Positions 32,705-45,717 of a stretch of 64,000 nt of DNA are shown one piece after another; within the stretch, counting starts at the first letter, position 1; the number at the start of each line of letters is the position of its first letter. Under the pieces are notes generated by a model. It saw only the letters and a program-made list of their open reading frames with translations. It ran no database searches and was not told the DNA's origin. The position numbers and the translations under genes were made by a program. This DNA is from Lepidodermella squamata (taxonomy: Eukaryota; Gastrotricha): NCBI GenBank assembly GCA_047495785.1, contig JBLDXI010000015.1, positions 3,100,001 to 3,164,000 on the forward strand. Reading direction: 5' to 3'.

Positions 32705-35063
32705 TTAACGCTGTTTCTTTTTTGCGACAGAGTAGAAAAAAATACCAAAATTTGTCGATGAAAATAGGAGCAACCCAATCGCGACTGTACCTGATTGCAT
32801 CACGAAGTTTGAAGACGGAACGACAACAACTGCAAGCAAAACTCCGGCGTAAATCGTAACGCTATTAGCCCCCGATAGTCTACTCATTAGCGCCTCGACT
32901 CTGTATCTCGCTGGAAGCATTCTCAGCTGTTTCCCACCTCCATATGCCAGAAACGCAGCAGCAATCAATAGAGCTGCATTTACAGCCAGGAAACCACCTA
33001 TCCAACTCATCTCATACGGAGAGTAGCAGTAGCAGTACGTGAACCGATAATAGAAATCGCTGACGCTGTCGTAATTAACATCTGATTCAGATATTTTGAC
33101 CTGATATTGCATTGATTTGAGCCCAAACCAAGCAGTTAGAAGCGCAGATATGATCAGCATGACTACCATTACGCACATGGTAATGATGAAAGAACTGCGG
33201 TCTTGTCGCGCCAATGATCTTGTGAAATATCTTCGGCCTAACTTTACGAATGACTTGGCGACTGAAGATTTTGCGAGCCTAGTTAACAGAATCATCTTTA
33301 GGAAGACTACCAAACTTAGCATCGTGATACTGAATACTGCACTAAATGTTTTGGCTGTGCAAATCCATGCATCTATTGGCTCCAAAATAGCTAACAGTGA
33401 CCCAGCCTGAGCGACAAGACATCCAACAGCGAATAAAATATTGCTGGCGTAGTCGAATCCAGACTGCAGTTTATGCTTAGCCAATAATATCACCACAACT
33501 GCACACTCAAAGATGATAACAACAGATGTAGATATAATAACGAACCATAACAAATCTTCAGGAATTTTCAGCTTCATTTCGAAGATGCTTGACAAATCCC
33601 TTGTCGGTTGGCCACTTCGAGTCATCCAAATGGGTTCTTGTCTTTCTAGTACTATGTAGTTCGTGGTGTTCAAAAAATCTGTTGAGTCCAGATTATGAGG
33701 CTGGAATACGATTTTGAATATCACTCTTGGAGTTTGATATCGACCGATCAGTTGAACGACCCACATGTCCTCGTAATCAACTTCTCGACGACTTGAATAA
33801 ACGATTCTACCGTTTCGAAGGCCATTCACGTCAAGCTTCGAACTCACTTCCATGACACTTTTGAAGACATCGTCGCGTAATTCCCCGAAATTTGTCAGAG
33901 ACTTGTTGAATCTGGTCCATAGAAGTCGTTCGGCGTTATGAAGTGACAGGAATGCAGCTAGAGCCGCATCATGAAAGAGAAGCCTTTGTTGGTAATCGGC
34001 GACATCTCCGTCACCGAGCTCTTCTCGCAGCGCTTCCTCGAAAAAAGTTGAATCGTAGCCGAGAGATGTCATTCCTACCTCCTCCATTCGACTTTGAGAT
34101 GATCCAACGAGAAATGTTATCTTCAGCATCTCTAATACCATATCAAAGGTACATCCAGGTGTCAATGGGAACTGAGAATTCGAAGGCGAGACGTAGCAGA
34201 AAAAGGTAGTAAGAATGACATAGTTTGGCGCTCGAATACCAGCTCTGTAAGCATTGCAGAAGAAATGAATGCAGAGCAAATAAACTGAGTTAGTGAAAAC
34301 TATAACTCGAGCAGTACTGTTTTTCAAAGATAGCATGGCATCCATATTAAATTCGTACTCCCATGAGAAATAGACGACCTCGACACCAGATTTCACGATT
34401 TCTCTGTGCATGGCTTGAGCGAGCAAAACGTCATTTGGAGCCCCAGCGAATCCGAGAATTCCAACCTGAAGACGAAGTTAATATTTTAGTTTAATATATT
34501 GCTAAAATGCTCACCTGTTTCCATTTGATGGTTTCATGATTAATAAGCAGAACAAATGCCGCGACTTGATTTGACACTGGATTGCGGATTCGGAACACGT
34601 TACCATAAAGCTTCTTATTGAAAACAAGCAAATCCCCCTGACAATTCGCTGAGAAAGTTGCCATGTAGTATTGCCTCATAATAGGAGCCGGAAAATTGCA
34701 AGACTGCATTGGTCCTATTGCAATCGGGGACATGATGGTTCGAGAGTCATTCAGGAGCGTCAGGTTCATCGGGTTGAAACGGTCGTAGAAACGAACGGCT
34801 CCTCGCGGTGAAGCAACGCCCAGTCTTGATTCATCAACGATAGCAATTTCAAGTTGATGATCAGGCAGTATGTCTCGCCTTGTGTTCACTATTTTGGCTA
34901 CAAGACGGACTGAAGTCTCTGCAACTCTTCCATCAGAAGGTTCACTTCCAGTTTTAGATATAAAACACAATACTAACAGTTTGTTGGGTTTTGAAACAGG
35001 CTCCAGGGATTTTGATACGCACCAAGCGAAGAGAACAAATTGAAGAAAAATGCTGACGATCAT
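32705..35063 (-). CDS. Class C GPCR-like receptor, subfamily B copy 3
   Basis: The exons are 35063-34515 and 34465-32705 with a 49-bp phase-0 intron at the B-family site (KWKQ / VGILGFAGAPND), giving 769 residues. It has a signal peptide (FLQFVLFAWCVSKS), then LEPVSKPNK and TGSEPSDGRV, an ANF-type domain, the pre-TM motif TRSGQPTRDLSS, seven helices and an abrupt C-terminus (KKKQR), as in copy B2. It is the closest relative of B2 in the window and shares a nearly identical 149-bp tract with it. Ligand and signalling partners are unknown. Confidence 0.85.
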
Positions 35064-36034
35064 TTTTTATTTTTAAAATGAAGTGTTAAATTTCCGCACA
35101 AAAATGACCAAACGGCTTAAGTAGCTATATTCAATCTCTCTGGATAGAAATTTCTTGCCATAGTAATTACAAGGCTCTCTATGTTTATGGGCTAAAAGAT
35201 CACTCTTTCTCTTATGATCGCAATTTTTATGCTCTTATTTGCATATCAAATAATATACCTTACAACACTTTTATTCCTGTTAAGTTCAACATTATTTCGT
35301 ACTTCCTCTTTCACATTTAGTGTACATTTATTTGTCTCCAGATGAAAACCCAGTTTGGATACGCGGTCAAAGAGTTATGGGGGTTCGTTTCTTTGCGAAT
35401 ACCTTTGACGAAGGCAAGCATCAGGGCTATTTAATTAGCGTTGATGAGCCTTGCATTCACTCCAGGGGGAATCGCCTTCACGTGCTCGATTCCGTACGTC
35501 AATCCGGCGGACATTGACGTCAATAGAACATAATATATACCATATCATATATGAGCTGATCAGGTTACACCTAGGTATCAAGTTTGAAGTATTGGCGTTG
35601 TAAGCACCTAACATAAGTGTGTGTTTGAGCCCTTCACCCTTATGTTTCCGATCTTATTACACTATAACATAACATAAGAGTAATAGCTAACTGTGGACTT
35701 TGACACGAAACAAACTGAACTATACCTCTATAATCCAATGGAGCTTTCACATTCAAATACCTGCACAAAATTATAAAGGCAAATATATTAAGCAACAAAG
35801 TTTGACGCTGATGATCAAACTAGAAAACCACTTGTCTCAACTTCGGAATATGTAAATGTTGATATATATGTCAATGTCGAGGTATCGGTTTCCCGTTTCC
35901 CGTTTTAAATACAGTTCTGTATTGCTCAGGAAAAGCAGTTAGAATAATGAACTCGGATGCGGAATAAATTAAATACATCGTAAACCATGAATTCAACTCG
36001 GTCTCAGATGGTAATCTAACGTTTATAATTGAAA
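35064..36034. other. Divergent promoter region
   Basis: This is about 1 kb between the start codons of receptor B3 (-) and the MACPF gene (+). The short plus-strand frame at 35320-35517 has no domain and is not called. The region is AT-rich, with nothing else recognised. Confidence 0.4.
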
Positions 36035-38612
36035 ATGTTGACTATTTTGCTGTGTTTAGCAGTCTCTCAGCTAATACCTGTAAATACAGCTAATGAAACA
36101 GATAGATCCTGCGCAGAGTTAACAGATCTGAGGAACAAACAAGGCAAACCAACTTTAAATAACATCGGTTACCTTGGGAGTGGATATGACGTGATTTTCG
36201 CAAATCCACACCCTACTCAAAGTAAAGCGGGGATCGATCCTGGATATCGACAAAGCATTTTCGACCTAACTCATTATTGTGGAGATTTAACTGCTGATCA
36301 GCGATATCAAATCCCGGAAAATGTAACTGTTCGCAAACAGGTGTCTGGCAAACTCCATTTCACAGTGCAAATCATCAACAGCACTAAATCATTCACAAAA
36401 ACCCTCGGAACGTCGTATCAAATGGGCTTTGGTTCCAGTTCTGGCTCGAATGACACAAATAAGGGAAATTCTGGATGGGTCGGGAAGATTATCGGCGAGA
36501 GTTTTGGATCAGCTCTTGGTAATTTAGCGTCAAGAGTAAACCCAATCATCGGATCAGTAGTTACAGGAATTGGAAAACTGCTTGGTAACTTCGGAACCTC
36601 ATCAAGTGAGACGAATGAAGGTCATTCAGGTCTGGCATTCAGTGCAAGCCGCGACTTCAAGCATGTTACTGAAGAGCTCACCAAGCGTCACTCAAAATTT
36701 GTTGAAACTTCAGCTTCTTGCACTGTGTATAAAGCCTCCTTAAACACTTATGCATCCCCTAAACTAAGCCGTAACTTTCGATTGGCTGTAGAGTCCTTAC
36801 CAACTGACGACTTTGAAGACATTGATGTTCGAGATGAACGTTACTCATTTTTCTTCAACGAATATGGAACTCACGTTGTAACGTCGGTTCTTATGGGTGC
36901 TGCTTATGGTGAACGATATTCCATCGATGAAAATACATGGTCGAAAATCGAAGGGAAAAATATTGATTGGAAACTTGCGGCCAGCCGCACTACTCGTGAA
37001 AGTATTTGCAAGACTCAAGCAGCAAACTCCGACTCCGTATCGTACACTGAATGTATGACGTCGTCTGGAGATCAAAATTCAGAAAACAAAAATACATGGG
37101 GCGATAAGACAGGAACCTCTTTTTCTGAAATGTTTTCAGACCGTAGCGTTTACACCGTTGGCTCACTGCCGCCTGCTAACATGGCGGCTGAAAGCTGGAT
37201 TCAGCAGTCATTCGACAATCCAGTTCCGGTTCATCTAACACTCGACCTCATCGTGAATTTACTGACGAAAAAACATTTCCCGAACGATGAATTAATTGCG
37301 AAGCGCCGTGCTGGGCTATTAAAAGCCCTTGCTAGCTACTGCGAGACTGTCCTCCAACCCGGAGGTCACGTCGCTTCCTGTGAAATCCTCGAGGATCCTT
37401 CTGTACCAGATGAAGACTTTCGCTGTCGTAAGCTGAGTGCATCCGCAGTCGAGGAAATATCGCAAGCGGTGGAAAGAAAGTCAGGCTTACCTCAAGAAGA
37501 GTTTGAGGTTCTACCTGCGTCGTTCAATGGCGAGTTCTATTTGGTAACTAAAGAGAAAGTCAATCGCGTCCGTGGCAACGAACCATGCCACAGAAGCACG
37601 AAAGGCACAGCGAAACTGGTCATCATGGAACGAGAGTCTGAATTCACGTGCGTTACGAATGCTTTGGCCACTCTTAAAAACAAAATCGGTAAATAAAATT
37701 CATTTCAATCATGATCTCATTAAAATTTTATACACTGTAGATGACAAGCCGAACTACTGGGTAGGCATGACGCGAGAGATTGGAATGACATTTTCATGGG
37801 ATAACGGTGCTCCGTTCACTTATTCTTTAAAATGGGCAAGAGGGGAGCCCAATAATGCTACCAAGTCGTCATTGTATAGGAAGCAGCTAATTCGCAGTGA
37901 AGATCATGTTGTATTGCGCCATGAAGATAAACCTGGGGTACTGGATAGCTTCAGATTTGATGACGTCTCCGAGGTTGCTGATTGGCCTAATCCACTTTGC
38001 GAAGGCCGTTTACATCGATTAGGAGTGCAGCCAGATATAATAACCAGCACGAATTCGCCAATTTACTACGAACAACCGCTTTATCTTAGGAATCAAAGGT
38101 TTCAGAGTAACTTAAATGGACCTCTCGCAGGCCTTTCGCATCACGCCTCTCTCGCTGATACAAAATCCCCTCAATCGGAATGGAGGCATTGCCACCTGAA
38201 AGGGCCGCTTGTCTTTCAACAGAAAGGCTGGTATTATGAACAATGGCTGAAGATATCAAGGCCGGGTAACGCGATTCACTTCGGCGATGTTGTTCAAATA
38301 ACGAATTACCATGGAAACCCAGTTCTAGACAGCCATGGTACTTACAGCTTTACGGAAAGCAATGATGGTGACGGATGGCGAGCTGCGACTGATGATTTCT
38401 GGCGTATTGAACCTTGTTTTTCGTACAACTCGGAAAATAAGGCACAAAATGAACCAATTGTGAGGAATGACGATTGTGTGTATTTTGTTAACGTTTATTA
38501 TCCTGGTTGCTACTTGTATGCATATCAACATTCAATTACTTCCACTTTGTACATCAGCTGCAGCAATCGCAGTGCGAGGAAACATTTATGGCTAATCGGA
38601 GAAGATTTCTAA
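36035..38612 (+). CDS. Secreted MACPF domain-C-type lectin protein, two exons
   Basis: The exons are 36035-37688 and 37741-38612 (52-bp phase-1 intron), giving 841 residues. A signal peptide (LTILLCLAVSQLIPV) is followed by a membrane-attack-complex/perforin (MACPF) domain. Its hallmark FFFNEYGTH lies near residue 270, between regions that would form the two TMH clusters; the first is glycine/serine-rich (GWVGKIIGESFGSALG). The segment spanning the intron is C-type-lectin-like (YWVGMTREIG, WDNGAPF, WARGEPNN, NPLCE). The C-terminal 190 residues (RNQRFQSNLNGPLAGLSHHA; FGDVVQITNYHGNP) look like a beta-trefoil or MIR-like module, with low certainty. Family members oligomerise and insert into membranes, often in defence. 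That role here is inference; no activity can be read from the sequence. Confidence 0.8.
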
Positions 38613-38873
38613 TTTTTTTAATCTCGGCTGACATTCTGAGCAGTAAAACTAAGGGCCCGGTGCAGATCGACATTTGTTTTGTAAACACGTCCATCGTGAA
38701 TCATGGCTCCCATCTTCCACTGGCATGGAAAGTTTAATTAAACGAGAGAGAAAATGACTCCTACAATTCCTGCAGGCCATTAGCCCAAAATCCCGCTTGA
38801 AAAGTTGTAAATTGTAGAGGTGACCAAATTAGGCTCGAACCCGCATGCACATAGATTTATCAGCATGCTCAGA

Positions 38874-41496
38874 CTAATTGGCAAAGTAAGCACCTGGTTT
38901 ACGCGAGAGCTTTGGCACAAATAATATGAGCATGCCCGAACAGCTGACGATCAAAATTAACCCAGAAACAGCTGAAAGCAAACCTCCGAAATCGTATGTG
39001 AAGAAGGCTACGATAGCGATTCCGCCAAGAATAACCATGACAACTGTGGCATAAGCGGATGCTCTTGCAGCAGCTAAATCACTTATGAGATCCGGATAAG
39101 CAAACTTTGCAGTGCTTACTGCCATGAATACCGTATAAAGACACAGCAGACCATTCAGAATAAACAAAATCGTAATAATAACAGTGGAGAGTTGTGATGA
39201 ATTGCTGCCGGCGACGCACGCATAGCTGTAAGGCTGTAATGCTAGGCTTATGTCCTCATTATCATAAAGCAACGTGCCGTTCAAGACTTCTAAGCGGAGA
39301 GGCTCGATGCCGAACCAAATCACGGTGAGCGCCGAACAAAATGCGGAGAATCCCATAGAAGCCAGCACAAGGGGTCTGATTGGTAAATCTGAGGATTTCG
39401 GCAACGATTTCAATGGAGGTAGTGACAAAGGTTGTAGTGTTTGACCCACATTTTTTCCTGCAATCACAGGGCCAGGGTGAGCAATGACTGATCGCATTGG
39501 GACTGTGCTTTTGGATCGCTCACCAAAGTGATGCGTGATTATTGACCCACGGTGCGATAGCTGATTTTTCCTATACTCATTGGACCTCATTATCCGATGG
39601 ACCACTCGCAATTTGACTGCTAGTGAGCTCATCATAAGCGGGAATCCAGCAGCCAACAAAATCGAAGCAACCATGCATTTGACAGGGATAAAATCGAATG
39701 AATCTGCAGGTAAAATGACGAGGACAAAGCAAAGCATCAAACCGTTTCCAATCAAGGTCAATGAGTTGCATAGCGGGATTGTACTGCTTACTTTAAGCCG
39801 CTTGATCACGTTGAGAACAAGAAGAGCTGAATCCAAGAGTAATAAGAGTGAGGCGAATGCCACCAGTACCGCAGAATCGACAATTTTAAAAGTCGCTTGA
39901 CGAAAGCTGATTATTATCAATGAATCACGTGGAGGTAAGTTATCTCTAGTTTGCCATACCAAGAGGTTCGAAATGATGTCGAACTTATTGATCCTCGAAT
40001 CGAAAGTAGCCACTGGCACGAACTTTTGAATTGCTGATGGATCAACATTTGATTTGTTCTGAGGTAGAAATTGAACTTGGAAAAAGGCGGAAAGTCCTCT
40101 TGGTGAGTTGAAGCTGCCATTGAAAATAGTCCCATAGAGACCTTTGTATGTTAGAGACTCGAACCGCCTTTTGGCAATTTTGAAGAATTCGTCGCCGTTT
40201 GATTTAAACGCTTCACGGCCAATCGCGAAATCCTGGATTGTGAGATTTTGACGCCACAAATCCGTATCTGTTGCGTTGGCGACTAAGGCGGTCACCATGG
40301 CTGTGTCATAAAAGGCGCTTCTGTAGGGGAACCAGTGAAAATGAAGCTCTGGCGACTCGATTCGGCTTTTCAGGCGATCTTCCAGTTCAACACCACTTAC
40401 ACCGAAGCTGTCTCTCTGATATGGGTCAAGGTTAATAACTGGAGCTTGACCGAACATGATTACTGATTTGAGGACTTCGTAAAGCATCGCTTCTGAGCAT
40501 CCTGGGACCATGTATCGCGCTCTAACAAATGAAGAAACCTCAGGTATAGAAGAATATTAAATACCCGAACTCACGGATGATTCGGCATGTATGGGAGAAT
40601 AGCGGCTTGTAAGAAAACGTATCCTGTCCCATATAATCCATACTTGTGTAGATAGCAAGCGAGTGGTGGCGCCCAGATGAGGTTGATAATAACAATTCTA
40701 GGATTCTTCATCTTCAGTTGCGACACAGCCGCGTCAAAGTCTTCAATTGTTGGCACAAAGCTTGTTATGATTAACTTGGACGACATGTCGATTTCGATGC
40801 CTAAATCAGCGAATCTATCGGCCATTTCTTTTTCACTTGATGAGTACTGATCGAAGGAATCAGACATGTAATATAGCTTCTTCCAGCCTAGTTTACTCGC
40901 AAAATCAGCCAATCCTTGAACAAATATTGCAGGAGATGGCCTATAATGAATGAATATAAAGTTACAAGCTCCAAAGGGGTAATAAAATCTTACAGTTGAA
41001 CATAGAAGCCATCGTATTTCCTTCTGTTATCGATGATGCTTGAATAAGGCACTTGACCAGTTGTTCCAACCCAATTAAAGTGGTGAAGTAGCATGCCGAT
41101 TTGATCTGCATCCTGGCAGAATGGACCCCCTGAAATCGGAATCCGAAGTTTTGATTTCGCCAAATCTTTTTCAATATTCGCTATGGTTTTCACGAATAGA
41201 TCAACTGCGATGTCTGGATAGCATGCTGAGTCGTATAGCTCGAATGCGAGGTTGTAACTGGACAGTATATTTTCCCGATGTATCACTTCCAGAGCCATCC
41301 GGATTTGTTCGGAAAATATCGGTCCTCCAGGATATAGTCCGCCGTAATTAAACATGAGAGGTATGGTAATCCTCGGCTTTCCTTGCCTTGAGCTATTTTG
41401 AATCTCAATAATTTCCGGCATGGGATCGTCAATTTTCAACTTTGCCGCTGAAATAGACAATAGCATTTCCGCTAAGAAAACTGCGAAAACTATCAT
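38874..41496 (-). CDS. Class C GPCR-like receptor, subfamily C copy 1
   Basis: The three exons are 41496-40994, 40940-40575 and 40521-38874, with two 53-bp phase-2 introns. The first ATG is 41496, giving 838 residues. It has a signal peptide (IVFAVFLAEMLLSISA), then the C signatures DPMPEIIEI and MFNYGGLYPGGP, an ANF-type domain (LHHFNWVGTTGQ, LGWKKLYYMSD), the pre-TM motif DNLPPRDSLI and seven helices. The loop between TM3 and TM4 is long and Ser/Pro-rich. Exon 2 (366 bp) encodes one structural segment of the ligand domain. It ends in SRKPGAYFAN, as in copy C2. Confidence 0.85.
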
Positions 41497-42058
41497 TTTT
41501 ACTGTAAATCTCAAAACTAAGATGGGATCGATGTAGCAGTATCAGTCATGTTTTGTTTTGATCTGCTCTTCTTTTTGTATGTCTCTACTTCTGAGTGCGT
41601 CATACAAGCAGGTACTACATAATAAGGATGAAAGCTAATCAGCAGTGTAAGGCCGAAGTCTCGAAACCGCCTCCTCAGATGGCAATTCGGCGTATATTTA
41701 TTGACCTGATACATGCGTTAAAACGAACTCTCTTCTTGCTTCTGCAGTCAAGGAAAAATTGTCATTTCAAAGCGTATCATGGTATTGCATCTCACAATTA
41801 AGCATGATTAAAATCGATCAAGGGTCAGTCTTCGATAAATGAGATAGGTCACATGATAAAAAAAAGTCGACTCTGTCATGCGTTTGATGGTTCTCCAATA
41901 TACTACAAAAAGTCACAAGACGAACTTATTCTATATAAAACGTATTCGATTTCACTTAACAACAAACTTCTTCGCCATTTTGACAACACCAAATATTAAA
42001 CAAAAATACCCGCAGTTTTCGCATTTCAAGTAGTAACACCTCTCGAATTTGAGATCTC
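41497..42058. other. Intergenic region
   Basis: This is 560 bp between receptor C1's start codon and receptor C2's stop codon. No gene or repeat was recognised; it should contain the C1 promoter. Confidence 0.4.
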
Positions 42059-44685
42059 TTAAGAGCTTGCGAAGAAAGAATTCGGCTTGCGCGACAATTT
42101 CGGGAGAAAAATCAGAGCTAAATTTGTCGTGCTAATCACCAGGACAAGCCCAGCTACGGCAGAAAAAACAGTGGCAGAGTTGCTCGAAAAGAAAGCAGTA
42201 GTCGCTGTGCCACCAAGGATGACTGTCACAACAGTTGCATACGATGCGTTTCTTACGGCAACAATGTCGCTAATTTGGGCTCGAATGTCTTTTCGGCCTA
42301 TGCTGACGGCAAGGAATACTATAAACAAGCATCCGATTCCATTCGATGCCAGTAAGATAGCAATTATCGTGATGGGTAGCAAAGAGCCACTATCGCTGAT
42401 CTCGCAGGTATAGGTAAAATGTTGATAAGCAAGACTTATATCGTTATCACTATAAACAAGATCATTCATCAAAATACCGATCTTGAGATGTTCGATGCTG
42501 AACCAAATAATTGTTATGATGAAACAACAAGCTGAGAAGCAAAGAATTGCGGCGATATGGAAACGAAGATTGACGTTGTACTGACCTCGAGCACTTTCCG
42601 AGACTGCTAAGGAGGGCTGCTGGGTGACTATTTCCTCGACCTTGGAAGAACTAGGAAGTTTGAATAGAAATATGTTCGGCTTTGTTTTCGACTTCGAAGC
42701 ACTCGCGTTCTTTCGAAGCACCTCAGCAACTTTAGCTTTCGCGATCAATGTGTAAGCTTGGTACAATTTCAGCCCGAGAGAGCTTACAATCAATGGAAAT
42801 CCAGCAACGAGAAACAATGTGGCCACCATACAGTGGATTTCCAAAAGCCGCGAAAAGCCACTTGGCAAAAGAATCAGATCAAAGAGCAGCATGAAAGCAT
42901 TTCCAACCAATATCATGATATTGACAGCCATAGTGGAAACCGCAACCCTTCTTCGCCCAACGATACAGATTACTAAGGTCCCGATATCAAACAAAAGCAC
43001 AAAACCCGCTAGCGTTACTACAACAACATTATCAGGGTATTTGAAAGCTGGCATTTGCACATTGACAATCACAGTCGCGTCCGAGGGTGGTAAATTATTT
43101 ATTGTCTGCCAAGACAATCGATCGCGAAATATAACAAGCTCGTTAGCTTTTGAATCGAACAATGCGACTGGAACGAATTTCTGAACCGAGGAAAGGTTGT
43201 CTACTAAATCTTCTGTCCTGCTCAGTTGCGGGAACTGTACTTGAAAGAAAGCTGCGACCCCCTCTTTCGAATTGAAGCTCCCATTCATGACCTCCCCGTA
43301 AAGACCCTTGAATGTCATCGATTCGAGCTGGGCCCTTATCAACTTGTGGACTTTACCCCCGTTGGACTTGAACTTCTCTCGGCCGACTGAATATTCAATC
43401 AAGGATTCATTCTGGCGCCGTAGGGCCTTGTCAGTTTCGTCCAAAGCAATTGCCGAGATGAGGGCCATGTCGTAGAAAATTGTGCGAAACGCAAACCAAT
43501 GGAAATGGAGTTCAGGATTTACGATTCTCTCTTTCATCAGAGCATCATATCGAGCACCAGTCATTCCGAATTGATCCTTGCTATTCAAATCAACGTTTAT
43601 GACTTGAGCTTGGTTGAAGAGTATCACTGATTTTAAAACTTCATAAATCATCAATTCAGTGCATCCGGGTACCAAGAATCGCAATCTGCATGAAACAAAA
43701 ACTTCAGTTATTATCATAAGCTTCTGCGTTAAGAAAAACTTGCGGGTGATTCGGCATGTAGGTCACTATTGCAGATTGTATGAAGGCATAGCTTGGTCCA
43801 TACATGCCGTTTTTGTAAAGATAACACGCAAAAGGTGCTGTCATTATCATGTTCATGATAACGATTCTCGGATTATTCTGCTTCAGTTGCGCAACAGCGG
43901 TTTCAAAAGCGTCCGGCGGAGGTATGATCCCAGTGTAAATCAATTTTGTACTTACATCAACTTCGATTTCAAAAAGTTTGAATTTGTCGAGCATCAACTT
44001 TTCAGTATTCGTGAATTGATCGATGGAATCCGTCATGTAGTAAACTTTTCTCCAGCCCATTGCCTTGACAAAATCTGGTATACCAGCTGGTAAAATAGCG
44101 GGCGATGGCCTAAAGTTCAATAAAGCTACAACTGCCGATATTATATGAATAAGCTTACATTTCAGCATAGAGCCCAGCGTACCTGGCTCGGTTTTCAATG
44201 ATATTTGCGTACAAAGATTGACCAGCTATGCCCACGAAGTTCAAGTGATGTAACATTGACGCAACGGGTTCAATGTCTTGGCATAACGGGCCGGCCACAA
44301 TGGGTGCACGTTGCTTTGATTTTGACGGATCGCTTTCCGTGTTTGCTATATTTTTCACCAAAGCAGCTACAGACAATTCCCAGTAACATTTTGTATCATG
44401 CAGCTCGAATGCCAAGTTGTAGTCAGGCAGAATATTGGCGGCACTCGCTACCTCCAAAGCAAGTCGAATTGATTCAGTGAAAAGCGGGCCACCGTAGTAT
44501 TCGCCACCGTAATTCAGCATGATTGGAATCAGAAGACGCTGTTTTCCTATACGAGTATTATTATTTGTCAACTCGATTACAGCTGGCATAGGATCTGAGA
44601 AGCTCAGTTTGGCCGCAAGGCCAGTTGATCCCAATAACACTGAAATTAGGAGAATACGTAACCAGAAAACTTCAATAGCCTGCAT
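42059..44685 (-). CDS. Class C GPCR-like receptor, subfamily C copy 2
   Basis: The exons are 44685-44159, 44109-43744 and 43685-42059. The introns are 49 and 58 bp, both phase 2 and at the same sites as in copy C1. The second begins GCAAGT rather than GT, a probable GC-AG intron. The product is 839 residues. It has a signal peptide near IEVFWLRILLISVLLG, then DPMPAVIEL and MLNYGGEYYGGP, an ANF-type domain, the pre-TM motif NNLPPSDATVI, seven helices and SRKPNSFFASS at the end. Exon 2 is again exactly 366 bp. It looks intact, unlike its neighbour copy at 45718-47890. Confidence 0.85.
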
Positions 44686-45717
44686 CGCTGATTTGACTCT
44701 ATTAGGTAAAATCACTTAGTCTTCAAATCCCTGACTATTAGGTCTTGGATCATTTCGGTGCACTTTTAGATTTCTCTTCCTTGTTTGAATGTCTTCCCGG
44801 ATATACCTAACACATTGCGGTTGTTATCCCCGACAGCTAAAAGGATTGTCCCATTAGCTTTTGCATTTGCAAATCATCGAAAAAAGCTGAAAGCTGAGAG
44901 CTCAGGATGTTACTGCAACTCACTATTCCCCAATGACCCGCTTTTGCAGACATTCTCTCGTTTCGACCTTTTGAGAGACCTTTTGATCAATCCTCGAGCA
45001 GCCAACAGATGCTTTCACGATTTAATTTCGAAGAGTAGCATAGAGTGCAGAGATTGCATAATACTTGGTATTTGGTATTTGATCTCAAATTCAACCTGCT
45101 CATCACTATCACCTAGTAGCAATTCGTAGCGTGGGAGAAGACAATATAATCGCTAGGTCAAAGATAAAATTACTGTTCGAATCGATCTCGCTCTTCCATT
45201 ACACAAGCGCTCTACGTATTTTTTCTGAGGTCAACTCACGCAAACTTATGCGGAGGAAAACGTGACTAATAATCAGCGCAGGCATTAAAATATCAAATTC
45301 AAAAGGCGGAAGTTTTAATTATAATTCGAGGCATGAAGAATTTATTATGGCGGACCTTCTGTCGTGCTTACGGCTTACGGCGGCGTAGTTGTTTTTAATT
45401 GGCTCATTTGTTTCGTCTCGCTTTGAATTTTAGCTGCTTACAGCAAATCGATTTCGGCTTTGAATTTCAGTCTTCCTTGTCTTTGCTCCGGGGGCCAATG
45501 AATTGCCTAGAGAACACACAAGCTTCGACCCCGTTGAGGAATGGACGTGACAGGTGTGAAACATCATCGCATCATTCAGAAAAGTTTCAGCCAACGACTA
45601 ATCTAACAGGACGAGAGCAAAAATACTGCCTATCCATTCAAGAAAAGAATTACATTTTGCGACATCAAAAAACGATTTGATTATCTAATTGTAATCTTTA
45701 TTACAACTTTCTCCAGC
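44686..45717. other. Intergenic region
   Basis: This is 1 kb between receptor C2's start and the degraded 3' end of the C3 pseudogene. The plus-strand frames at 44785-45129 and 45399-45680 have no recognisable domain and look like chance. The right part may be decayed C3 sequence. Confidence 0.4.

Noticed and set aside
44785-45680. Plus-strand frames between receptor C2 and the pseudogene
   Set aside because: Neither has a recognisable domain, a good start context or splice support.
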